A stretch of DNA of 33,360 nucleotides from IMG/VR virus record IMGVR_UViG_3300007511_000077, positions 1 to 33,360 of that record. The stretch is one strand, 5' to 3'. This document shows, one piece after another, positions 21,985-29,398 of the stretch (its first letter is position 1; the number at the start of each line of letters is the position of its first letter). Both the position numbers and the translations under genes were made by a program. A model generated the notes under the pieces. That model was not told the DNA's origin and did not search any database. It worked only from the letters and a program-made list of their open reading frames with translations. This DNA comes from a virus.

Positions 21985-24900
21985 AACAACATTCGCATAT
22001 CCATCTTTCTTTTCAATGCTAATAATGGAATCGGCAGTATCTTTAAGATTATCGAGGTGTGAAATAAGAATAACGGTTTTGAACACAGAAGTCGTAATAT
22101 CTAGAATCCTTACAAAGCCTTCCATACGTTCTTCGTCTAAAGCTGTTCCTGGTTCATCAAGAACAAATATCTGAGATTTTGGTAATGAAGAAATGTTTGT
22201 AAAAGCTAAACGAACTGCCATCGCCGCGATTGTTTTTTCTGCCCCACTTGCCATTTCTAATGGACTTGCGTCACGATCAGGTTGTTGAATGTAAATGTCA
22301 AGCCTATTATCCTCAGTTTCAAAATAAACTTGGAAATCAACAATATTTGCTAAAATTTTAGAAATCTCGCTATTAATTGTTGGCAAGCTTCTTTTAATAA
22401 TATCATAAGCTATTCCATTTGGATGCATACATTTTCCAAATAAATCGTATGCTTCATAATCATTACGATGTTCTTCAAGATTTACGTGTTTTTCTTCTAA
22501 GTTTTCAATGCGCTGTTCAAGATAGCCATGAGATTTATAAAGTTCTAACAAAATATTTTCACATTCTTCAAGATTAGAGTTATATATTGTAAGTTGAGCT
22601 TGTGTATTATTCTTGTCTTTAATAATTCCCTCTAAATCTTCAATAACCTCTTTGTTTTCTTCATAAAGCTTTTCTTTTCTTTGTAAGTTTGTAAGTTCAT
22701 GTTGAACAATTGATTTTTTAGATTTATAATTTTCAACAAGCAGTTCGTCAGATGGAACTTTATTCTCCAACTCCTTTTTGAGTTCTAAGAAATGATTATA
22801 TTTTTGAAGGTCGGACTCGACTTCTTCTGGTTCTAAGTCTGAAATCTCGTCTTTTAATGAATCCAAAACCTTATTATTATTTTCGATTGAAAGCTGAAGG
22901 GGTGAGATTGATTCTTTTGCATTATAGGCGTGACGAATAAATTTACAATGAGAAAACTCTGATCCACAAGGAACAACGTCCAAAAGCTTAACTTGCGATT
23001 GTTTTCTCTGTAACTCTAAACTATCATATTTTATTTCTTCCAACAGATTTTCTAGTTCTTTTTTGTTGTGGACAATCTGTGCTTGTTTTTCATTTAAAGA
23101 TTCACCATCAAAAGTTTTCAAAAATTCATTTGCTTTTTTGATTTTGTTTTTATTTTTTTCATTATTTTCTTCTTGTTCCGCGATTTGTTTTTCATAAGTT
23201 AATAGCTTTTGTCTGTTCTTTGAGACACAATCGCGAACGCCAACAATATCTATAATTTCAGTCGGAGCAGATTTTATTTTATTTTGTAAGTCGTTAATTT
23301 TTTCATGAGCGATTCTAATATCTCCCTTCAAACATTCGCACTTGTTTTTTCTTTTAAGGGTGTTTATTTCATTTTCGAATAGCTCTTTTTTGCATTTTTT
23401 TAATTCTGTTTCATAATCAATATTTTCCAAAAGCTTAATTTTTGCCTTTAGTTCTGCGGCATCATCTTTAGCATTTTTAAATTTTTTATCAAAAAGTTCA
23501 AGATCGAGAAACTTTGCAAGAATTTCTTTTCGTTTCGTTGAGCCCTCATTAATAAAAGCTAAAGAACCAAGCTGAGAGGACATAGAGGTTAAAAGAAAGT
23601 CATCAATTGTTCCAAAATATTTAATAATGTTTTTGTCTGTATCTGCTCTTGTTAATCCATTCAGCGATGTTCTTTTTTCAGTTACAAGATCAAAGCAATC
23701 AAAATCAACAGTTGTTTTTGCTTCAATGGTTTCATTACCTTTTAACTTCTTAAGATATTTTTCCATACGCCTTTTTATTGTATAAACTTTGGTTCCACGC
23801 TTGATCTTAACTCGACCAGAACCTTCAGTCTTATCGTTGTTGATTATGTTGATGTTCTTACGGGAATTCTTTGAAATTGAGTTATACATTGTAAACAAAA
23901 GCGAGTCAATGATACTTGACTTGCCAGAAAAGTTCTTCCCAAAAATACCAGTAATTCCAGTAAAATTTGTAAAGTTAATGCGATTGCCTTTGCCATAATT
24001 AAATAAGTTATCCCATTCAAGTTCAAGGATTTCAAAATCTATATTACGGTATGTTTCATCTGTTTCTTCAACAATTTGTTTATATCTTCTATTGAGTTCC
24101 ATGATCCGCTTTTCCAAATCTTTATTGATTTTATAATCTTCTACGTACTCGCGAATTAATTTTTCTTGAACGGCAATATCTCTTAAGTTTTCTTTTTGAA
24201 AGTTATCTTTAAGTTCAACATTATTTGTAAATGTTGCTTTATTGATTACGGAAATAGACTCTGGCTTGAATTTCTTTTTTGTAACATCGACCGCTTTTTT
24301 AAGAGCTATTACTGATAAACTATGTTCAACTACTAAACGCAATCGAGCACCTTCGGGAATTTGAGTTTCTGGTACTTTTCCTTTATCTGTCAACAAAATT
24401 GATATAAACGGTTTTGGGCTTGTATATAAAAACGGTTTACAAGTAAACTTTTTTTTATCTTTAATATCCCAAAGCAAAAATCCTTTACAAGTTGATTCAC
24501 CAAAGTTTTGTTGGACGGTTGAGCCAGCATAGCGAATACGGCCAGCCTTGTCTAATCTTTGATTTTCTAAATGAATATCGCCAAGCATAGCATAATCAAA
24601 ATCTTTAAATATTGAAATATCATGCTCGCCATGCTCCATTTTCCATCCAATATCTGTTGTGCATCCTGTAATAGATCCGTGATAAAGTGCGATATTTGTT
24701 TTAGATTTATCGGTTGGTTTGGTCCAATTATCAGTATCAAATACTGAAAGGACGTTTAGTGCAAAGTCATCATTAAGAATTGTTTCACCAGAGTTTTTTA
24801 ATAGATGCAGATTTTTATGATCCAACGCATCAATAATCGGAGTAATAGAATCTTGACGATTTCCATTCCTTAAGTTGCCGTCATGGTTTCCCAATATAAT

Positions 24901-25122
24901 GTATGTTGGCGCAATCTCGGCCAAATTATAAAAAAATTTAGAGGCCATTTCCACATATTCGGGTGAAATTTGAGTTTTAGTATGACAAATATCGCCACAA
25001 TGAATAATATAATCTACTTGCTCTTGTTTAAGAGTTTCATAGATTTTATTAAAAACTGTTCGATATTCTGTGTGATATTTAAGATTGCGGATATGAGTAT
25101 CTGCAATATGAGCAAATTTCAT
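21979..25122 (-). CDS. Fused Mre11-like nuclease and Rad50-like ATPase (T4 gp47 + gp46 in one chain)
   Basis: Recombination and end-processing machine acting on phage DNA ends. Residues 1-240 form a calcineurin-like phosphoesterase with the Mre11 motifs: IADTHI (Asp8, His10), HCGDICH (Asp44), LGNHDG (Asn79, His80), LYHG (His148) and LGDIHL (Asp182, His184). Residues 241-365 are a linker or capping region with a helix. The Rad50/SMC half starts near 365, with Walker A FGKNFSGKSS (394-403), a Q-loop region near TSMSSQLGSL, and a long coiled coil centred on a Cys719/Cys726 hook. It ends with signature LEMASGAEKT (near 955), Walker B FVLDEPGTALDE (986-997) and a terminal ILISH switch. In T4 these are two genes (339 and 560 residues), and 1047 fits their sum plus linker. 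It is driven by a sigma70-like promoter and probably has a leaderless mRNA. Confidence 0.93.
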   Translation of the reverse strand: MKFAHIADTHIRNLKYHTEYRTVFNKIYETLKQEQVDYIIHCGDICHTKTQISPEYVEMASKFFYNLAEIAPTYIILGNHDGNLRNGNRQDSITPIIDALDHKNLHLLKNSGETILNDDFALNVLSVFDTDNWTKPTDKSKTNIALYHGSITGCTTDIGWKMEHGEHDISIFKDFDYAMLGDIHLENQRLDKAGRIRYAGSTVQQNFGESTCKGFLLWDIKDKKKFTCKPFLYTSPKPFISILLTDKGKVPETQIPEGARLRLVVEHSLSVIALKKAVDVTKKKFKPESISVINKATFTNNVELKDNFQKENLRDIAVQEKLIREYVEDYKINKDLEKRIMELNRRYKQIVEETDETYRNIDFEILELEWDNLFNYGKGNRINFTNFTGITGIFGKNFSGKSSIIDSLLFTMYNSISKNSRKNINIINNDKTEGSGRVKIKRGTKVYTIKRRMEKYLKKLKGNETIEAKTTVDFDCFDLVTEKRTSLNGLTRADTDKNIIKYFGTIDDFLLTSMSSQLGSLAFINEGSTKRKEILAKFLDLELFDKKFKNAKDDAAELKAKIKLLENIDYETELKKCKKELFENEINTLKRKNKCECLKGDIRIAHEKINDLQNKIKSAPTEIIDIVGVRDCVSKNRQKLLTYEKQIAEQEENNEKNKNKIKKANEFLKTFDGESLNEKQAQIVHNKKELENLLEEIKYDSLELQRKQSQVKLLDVVPCGSEFSHCKFIRHAYNAKESISPLQLSIENNNKVLDSLKDEISDLEPEEVESDLQKYNHFLELKKELENKVPSDELLVENYKSKKSIVQHELTNLQRKEKLYEENKEVIEDLEGIIKDKNNTQAQLTIYNSNLEECENILLELYKSHGYLEQRIENLEEKHVNLEEHRNDYEAYDLFGKCMHPNGIAYDIIKRSLPTINSEISKILANIVDFQVYFETEDNRLDIYIQQPDRDASPLEMASGAEKTIAAMAVRLAFTNISSLPKSQIFVLDEPGTALDEERMEGFVRILDITTSVFKTVILISHLDNLKDTADSIISIEKKDGYANVVA

Positions 25123-25130
25123 CTAATAGT

Positions 25131-25158
25131 ATTATATCAGATTGAGGATAGAAGTCAA
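25131..25158 (-). promoter_or_regulatory. Sigma70-type promoter for the Mre11-Rad50 gene
   Basis: Coding strand TTGACT (25158-25153), 16-nt spacer, TATAAT (25136-25131), with an extended -10 TG one base before. Only 8 nt separate the -10 box from the ATG at 25122 and no Shine-Dalgarno is present, so the transcript should be leaderless or nearly so. Confidence 0.82.
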
Positions 25159-25171
25159 GAGAAAAATTTTT

Positions 25172-25579
25172 TTAGGTAAAATCTTCATCATAACCAGAGG
25201 ATACGTTTTGTGAATGGTTCCTAATGAGCTTGAGAACACTCTCATCTTCGGTAGACTTATTAAGTTTCATATATACTTCTTCTAATGCACCGTAGATACC
25301 TCTTAACCCCTTGAGATATTCTTCTTGGGCTGTTTCAATGAGTGGCTTCACTCTTTCATCAGTGGTGATTTTAAGTATTTCTTCAAATCCCTCCAAAGCA
25401 ATACTGATATTTGTTTTCGCTTTTTCTATATTTTCTTCTCTATGACCGCGAGCAAGCTTCGTACCAAATTCTGGATCTGCTTCCGGCGCGAACCTCGTCA
25501 CCTCGGCGACGGGCTGTTCTGAAATATTTTCCAGTTCCTCTTTAATCAATTTTTGTAATTGTGATTTTGTAAGTTTCAT
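25172..25579 (-). CDS. Leader-type helical protein
   Basis: 135 residues, unknown family. It begins MKLTKSQLQKLIKEELENIS, the shared leader, followed by a short linker (EQPVAEVTRFAPEADPEF). An all-helical domain follows (ENIEKAKTNISIALEGFEEI, then AQEEYLKGLRGIYGALEEVY), ending in an acidic tail. The ribosome site AAGGAG and the first codons lie in one copy of a 69-bp direct repeat, the other copy of which covers the start of the upstream oxygenase gene. This suggests that this gene originally followed the primase directly. It is separated from the oxygenase by 58 nt with a late-type motif. Confidence 0.72.
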   Translation of the reverse strand: MKLTKSQLQKLIKEELENISEQPVAEVTRFAPEADPEFGTKLARGHREENIEKAKTNISIALEGFEEILKITTDERVKPLIETAQEEYLKGLRGIYGALEEVYMKLNKSTEDESVLKLIRNHSQNVSSGYDEDFT

Positions 25580-25633
25580 CCTTTCTCCTTAAAACGAAAG
25601 TTTCTCCCATAAATAGTTGTCTAAAGAAACAAA
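25565..25633. repeat. 69-bp direct repeat, copy A
   Basis: Matches 26352-26420 at 66 of 69 positions by eye. On the coding strand it runs from the 3' end of an upstream reading frame (the SLDNYLWEKLSF-like tail, here non-genic) through the ATTTAT motif and ribosome site into the first codons MKLTK of the 25172-25579 gene. Confidence 0.9.
25609..25617 (-). promoter_or_regulatory. Candidate late promoter motif within repeat copy A
   Basis: Coding-strand ACTATTTAT, preceded by GACA, 29 nt before the ATG at 25579. It is the intact version of the motif; copy B has ATTATTTAT. Confidence 0.5.
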
Positions 25634-25637
25634 GGCG

Positions 25638-26366
25638 TCAAAAACATCGAGATGCTTTTTCTTTATTATAATCTGTTCTTGACTTAAACAATGCATTAAA
25701 TGCAACACTCCTGCGTTCTGTTTCCTTTTGCCCTTCTGCACAACGATATGGATAAACCGCATGTTGTTGGTGGGCTCCAAAAATATAAAAATCTCCTGCT
25801 TCTGGTGGACAGACTATTTGCGGCTGAGAAAACTCTAAATCTCTTGAGGCATTCCCCGTAAACACAATAGATCCATCCATCTGATCTGTTTTGTGTGTTT
25901 TCCTTGAGGGCAACATTTCGGGAACTTTGAGATACATTACTGATGAAACTTGACATTCAGTATGAATATGAATAGGATTATACTCATTTGGATATTGAGA
26001 CACAACCCACATTGGCATTATTTGAATCAGCCATTCTTCCTTTTGTACTTCCTCTATAAAATTTGGCACTTGTTGACACTTACACATCATAACAAATTGA
26101 CGAACCGCAGCCAAATAGAATCTCATCACTCCTGTTTCTTCTAAAATAATAGGGTTAATCAACAATTCAGTATCAATTTCTCCTGCGAGTTTATGTCCGT
26201 AAGATTCAGTATTTTCGTCCGCAATAATATTATCAGTAATTTCAATCATCGTTTGAAGAACTTCTGGTGGTAATTTCGTTTTTATGACAGGAGTTGACCA
26301 CGGCTGCAACACAGTTAGTGGCATTTCAAATTTTTTATTTTCCATCTGTTCTTTTGTAAGTTTCAT
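25638..26366 (-). CDS. 2OG-Fe(II) oxygenase family protein
   Basis: 242 residues with the double-stranded beta-helix pattern of the phage 2OG-FeII_Oxy_5-type family. The region NPIHIHTECQVSSVMYLKVP (residues 131-149) supplies the metal His135 and Glu137, DGSIVFTG follows, PPEAGDFYIFGAHQQHAVYP gives the distal His202, and RRSVAFNALF gives the 2OG-binding Arg219. These enzymes hydroxylate or demethylate an unknown substrate using 2-oxoglutarate, Fe(II) and O2, and are frequent in marine myophages. It starts MKLTKEQMENKKFEM, only the first five residues of which match the leader of the next gene, because its start lies in the direct repeat. It is framed by the two 69-bp repeats, suggesting insertion between primase and the 25172 gene. 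Confidence 0.85.
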   Translation of the reverse strand: MKLTKEQMENKKFEMPLTVLQPWSTPVIKTKLPPEVLQTMIEITDNIIADENTESYGHKLAGEIDTELLINPIILEETGVMRFYLAAVRQFVMMCKCQQVPNFIEEVQKEEWLIQIMPMWVVSQYPNEYNPIHIHTECQVSSVMYLKVPEMLPSRKTHKTDQMDGSIVFTGNASRDLEFSQPQIVCPPEAGDFYIFGAHQQHAVYPYRCAEGQKETERRSVAFNALFKSRTDYNKEKASRCF

Positions 26367-26420
26367 CTTTTCTCCTTAAAACGAAAGTTTCTCCAATAAA
26401 TAATTGTCTAAAGAAACAAA
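26352..26420. repeat. 69-bp direct repeat, copy B
   Basis: Covers the last codons of the primase gene (SLDNYLLEKLSF), the short gap with an ATTATTTAT motif, the AAGGAG site and the first five codons (MKLTK) of the oxygenase. It differs from copy A (25565-25633) at three positions. The two copies start 787 bp apart. Confidence 0.9.
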
Positions 26421-27287
26421 AAAGGCAGCTTCCTTGCGAGTTTGGAACGTTTCCTTATCCATCTCTCCAATGTCTCCAAAATCCGAAGTATCCATCCTGT
26501 AACAATCCACGCCATATGATAGTAAAAGTTTGATTATTTTGTCTTCTTTTGCTCTCGCATCCGAATCCAGTGCAATATATATCTTATCACAGTTGTCTAC
26601 AATCTTTTGAAAAATATAGCTATTTTCACGCAACGTAGAGCCTAATAGTGGAATAGCATTGTGGGCAACGATTGCATCAAAGACGCCTTCAACAATTGTG
26701 ATATCTTTGTCCCAATCTAAATAGAGTTCATTAAAGATAAAATCTTTTTCTGCCGGTGGATTGCAATATTTTTGCCATTCGCCCGATGTATATGAGCGAG
26801 CAATAAAATAGTTTAAGTTTCCTTTCATATCAAATGAAGGAATAATAATTCTCTGTTTATAATCTCCATCTGGGCAATATCCTATTTTCCACCAAACAAG
26901 ATCATCTCTTTCCAATCCGCGAGATTTAAGATATTGTCGAACCGGAATTGATAAGGGATTTATTTCTTTGCCTGTTAAAGATATAAACTCTTTTGGAAGA
27001 GAAACATCAAGTATTTCCTTTTCATTGTCAACTTCAGAAAAATCAACAACTCCAACAAGAGATTTCCATTGTTGTTTATGTTCCGATTTTCCATAAGAAT
27101 AAACAAGTCGTCCAATATCTTTTCCAAGATAATCACAAACCCAGCACTTAAAAACATTTTTGTCAAAGTTAACTGAAAGTTTAGCTTTATGGTGCTTGCA
27201 TTTTGGACAGTAAAAAAGATGCTCGTCTTTTACTTTATAATAAGAACCAAGAAAGTCTTTTATGATCCTAAGTTTTCTTTCAGACAT
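26376..27287 (-). CDS. 61: DNA primase, DnaG/T4 gp61-like
   Basis: Makes RNA primers at the phage replication fork. The 303 residues hold an N-terminal CHC2-type zinc site with Cys27-Pro-Lys-Cys30 (YCPKCKHH) and Cys48/Cys51 (FKCWVCDYLG). A RNA polymerase-like core follows, then a TOPRIM domain with Glu200 in DITIVEGVFDAIVAHN and the Asp241-x-Asp243 pair in IYIALDSDARAKED. T4 gp61 is 342 residues, so the length fits. The C-terminal tail (FFVSLDNYLLEKLSF) lies in the direct repeat and may have been reshaped by it. It overlaps the RuvC-like gene by 28 nt. Confidence 0.9.
   Translation of the reverse strand: MSERKLRIIKDFLGSYYKVKDEHLFYCPKCKHHKAKLSVNFDKNVFKCWVCDYLGKDIGRLVYSYGKSEHKQQWKSLVGVVDFSEVDNEKEILDVSLPKEFISLTGKEINPLSIPVRQYLKSRGLERDDLVWWKIGYCPDGDYKQRIIIPSFDMKGNLNYFIARSYTSGEWQKYCNPPAEKDFIFNELYLDWDKDITIVEGVFDAIVAHNAIPLLGSTLRENSYIFQKIVDNCDKIYIALDSDARAKEDKIIKLLLSYGVDCYRMDTSDFGDIGEMDKETFQTRKEAAFFVSLDNYLLEKLSF
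26396..26404 (-). promoter_or_regulatory. Variant late-type motif within repeat copy B
   Basis: Coding-strand ATTATTTAT, one base off the consensus, 29 nt before the oxygenase ATG. It overlaps the primase stop region. Confidence 0.35.
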
Positions 27288-27796
27288 GTTAAGCCTGCCC
27301 TTGCCATGACAAGGGCATCAGCCTGATCATAATATTGAGGTTTTGGATTGCCATGCTTTGTACATTCTACTACAAAACCGGGTTCATTGTCAAGCAGAAA
27401 CTTCATAACGATTTCTTTAGCTTTTTGACCCCTTTTAATGGTAATCCCGCATTTTTTTCTTGCCGATATTGCTGGGATATATTTTGGTTGAAGTCCAAAT
27501 TCTTCATAACAAAGCCAAGAAAGAATACCGTTAAACTTAATTAATGTCGAAATGGTGTGGGATGAAGACTTACCCATCATAAACATATTCAAGGCAGGTT
27601 CAATAAAAATATGTTTTATTGTATAACAATAAGAAATGTCTTTGAGTCTTTCCCGACAATATGCAACTTTTGTGTAAAAATCTGGAAACTTGGTTTTATT
27701 ACGTAAATCCCAACTACCAACGTCAACTATGGTTCCATCATAATCAATAATCGCATATCCAGTTATACTTGTTGAGATATCAAGACCGAGAATCAT
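27260..27796 (-). CDS. RuvC-like Holliday junction resolvase
   Basis: 178 residues, the length of RuvC. The RNase H-fold acidic set is visible: Asp6 in ILGLDISTSITGYAIID, Glu66 in HIFIEPAL, and Asp157/Asp160 in YYDQADALVMARAG. Basic clusters (SARKKCGITIKRGQKAKE) fit junction binding. It probably resolves branched recombination intermediates before packaging, the task of endonuclease VII (gp49) in T4, which has a different fold. ATGA overlap with the upstream small gene and overlap with primase place it in the replication-recombination block. Confidence 0.85.
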   Translation of the reverse strand: MILGLDISTSITGYAIIDYDGTIVDVGSWDLRNKTKFPDFYTKVAYCRERLKDISYCYTIKHIFIEPALNMFMMGKSSSHTISTLIKFNGILSWLCYEEFGLQPKYIPAISARKKCGITIKRGQKAKEIVMKFLLDNEPGFVVECTKHGNPKPQYYDQADALVMARAGLTCLKENLGS

Positions 27797-28143
27797 TCCT
27801 CACCAATTTTTTCCCAATTAAACTCTCGGTCAATTGTTAAGCCAGGAATGAGGTCTAAAGCTGGTTTTAAATCCCTATTATAAAAAAGTGTCGGATCTTT
27901 CCCCTTGGCAAGTATAAAGCGAATAATATACTCACCAACAAAAGTTCTAGGTGAAGTTGAAACTTCTCTATCACGATAAACAGTTGTAACTCCTGTGATT
28001 CGTCTTATTGCGTCCATAATATCTGTTCGATCAATATCTTTGGATTGCTCAATGCCCAAGTGACCAACCGCTTCATATCTATCATGAAGTGTTCCTCTTT
28101 TTTCGGTTAAAAACTCACGCCATTTTTTAAATGCATTTTCCAT
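27793..28143 (-). CDS. Small unknown protein heading the replication block
   Basis: 116 residues. The first residues, MENAFKKWREFLTEKRG, form a helix with an L-T-E site and resemble the T4 capsid-targeting leader MKTYQEFIAEA in layout (aromatic, Glu-Phe, x-x-Glu). The remainder reads DRTDIMDAIRRITGVTTVYR, RTFVGEYIIRFILAKGKDP and ALDLIPGLTIDREFNW, a small alpha/beta fold not recognised by name. There is no clear Shine-Dalgarno. An extended -10 promoter lies 18 nt upstream, so it is the first gene of a unit with the RuvC-like and primase genes. The same position could indicate a DNA-metabolism role. Confidence 0.68.
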   Translation of the reverse strand: MENAFKKWREFLTEKRGTLHDRYEAVGHLGIEQSKDIDRTDIMDAIRRITGVTTVYRDREVSTSPRTFVGEYIIRFILAKGKDPTLFYNRDLKPALDLIPGLTIDREFNWEKIGEE

Positions 28144-28161
28144 ATTTGTAAATAGATTTAT

Positions 28162-28170
28162 ATTATATCA
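28162..28170 (-). promoter_or_regulatory. Extended -10 promoter overlapping a stop codon
   Basis: Coding strand TGATATAAT: the TGA stop of the 408-residue structural gene provides the extended TG, followed by a perfect TATAAT. No good -35 is seen. It lies 18 nt upstream of the ATG at 28143. Confidence 0.6.
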
Positions 28171-29394
28171 AAAATCTAACTTTAATTTAAATGTAAAATC
28201 GTCTGTCTCTCTTTTTCTGACTGGAGTTGCTAGTTTTGCGATTGCGATAAGATTCCTATTATCATCATAAATCCCAATCTTACTTATATATGTTGTCTTT
28301 TTAAAATCTGCACTTCCAGATGAGCCACTAAAATTACTTTTTGTAACATTTTTAATTGAAAGAAAAGGACTTTCTCTAAAAGCCAAAGAACTTGTATAAG
28401 CTAACATCGAACCACTTTGACCATATTCTATAAAAGTAGGATTATTTGATTGGTTTAAATGTCCTTTTGGCGCATGTGCCATCATTGTAATATTTGGAAC
28501 ATAGTTTGTTCCGCTAAACGACATTCCAAAACTTGATTTTATTGCGGCTGAACCTGTTTCGCCAAAATAAACCCATCGCGGATTATCTGCACCAACTGAA
28601 GATTCATAAATTTCTATATGTGGTGAGCCAGATTTTGTTTGAACAAGCCATGAGCCTGTAAGCATAACAAGACCATCATTATATAAAACGACCCCTGCAA
28701 CTTTTCCAGAATTATTTCCCGAACCTGTTACTCTTAAAACTCCATCTTTATAATAATCTGTTATTTCTTCTTGAACTGTTCCTGAAAGAAGAAACTTAAG
28801 CGACACACTTCCTTTTTGAATTGATGAACCATAAAAAATAGATGGAATATCAATAAATCGCATTTGTTGTCGGCCTTTATCCCAACCCAAATCATCTCCA
28901 ATAGCTAATGTGGAACTAAGAGCGAAATGAGGACTATAAACATTATAGTTTTGAAGCACATTTTCTAATGCCCCGAAATAAGAACCAGATCGTCGATTAG
29001 CTGCTTTAGTCGGAGAATTTCTATCAATACCAGAACCACTCATTGTTGGATAATAAAACGATGAAATCGTGGCAGACATTGGATAAGAGCCCGAAAAAAC
29101 GGTGCCATAGTTTGTTTGTTTATATGATGCAGTTGTTACAGTTTTAAAAGTTGTATGATCACTGTTTTTAGTTAAAAATGGATATATTAAAAATGAATTA
29201 TCTCGATTAACATTATATTCGTATAAGTTTACATATCCAACTGGAACGCCTGATGCAGTAGAAGAATAAGTTCCATTTTGACCAACTTCATTATTAAGAT
29301 AAACAGAGCCAGTATAAATGAAAAGATCAACTTGTGGATGAGTTTTTAGTTGATTATAAAAGATATCATTTCTTTTAAACTTATAAAATGGCAT
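28168..29394 (-). CDS. Virion structural protein, paralogue of the upstream gene
   Basis: 408 residues of beta-rich, Ser/Gly/Tyr-rich sequence. It shares with the upstream 375-residue protein the same ordered blocks: SIQKGSVSLKFLLSG (other copy IKKGSFSLKLAAS), SGKVAGVVLYNDGLVMLTGS (other copy DTKVGLLFYQAGVAVLTGG), NQSNNPTFIEYG (other copy NYSANPTYLSSS), and an end reading IGIYDDNRNLIAIAKLATPV then FTFKLKLDF. Proteins of this type are common in marine T4-like phage structural regions, without an assigned role. Tail fibre or baseplate parts are plausible. A late-type motif ends only 4 nt before the ATG and no Shine-Dalgarno is present, so initiation is odd. Confidence 0.72.
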   Translation of the reverse strand: MPFYKFKRNDIFYNQLKTHPQVDLFIYTGSVYLNNEVGQNGTYSSTASGVPVGYVNLYEYNVNRDNSFLIYPFLTKNSDHTTFKTVTTASYKQTNYGTVFSGSYPMSATISSFYYPTMSGSGIDRNSPTKAANRRSGSYFGALENVLQNYNVYSPHFALSSTLAIGDDLGWDKGRQQMRFIDIPSIFYGSSIQKGSVSLKFLLSGTVQEEITDYYKDGVLRVTGSGNNSGKVAGVVLYNDGLVMLTGSWLVQTKSGSPHIEIYESSVGADNPRWVYFGETGSAAIKSSFGMSFSGTNYVPNITMMAHAPKGHLNQSNNPTFIEYGQSGSMLAYTSSLAFRESPFLSIKNVTKSNFSGSSGSADFKKTTYISKIGIYDDNRNLIAIAKLATPVRKRETDDFTFKLKLDF

Positions 29395-29398
29395 CGAT

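Noticed and set aside
25589-25780. A 63-codon minus-strand frame ending in SLDNYLWEKLSF
   Set aside because: It overlaps the oxygenase gene in another frame; its end is only the duplicated primase tail in repeat copy A.
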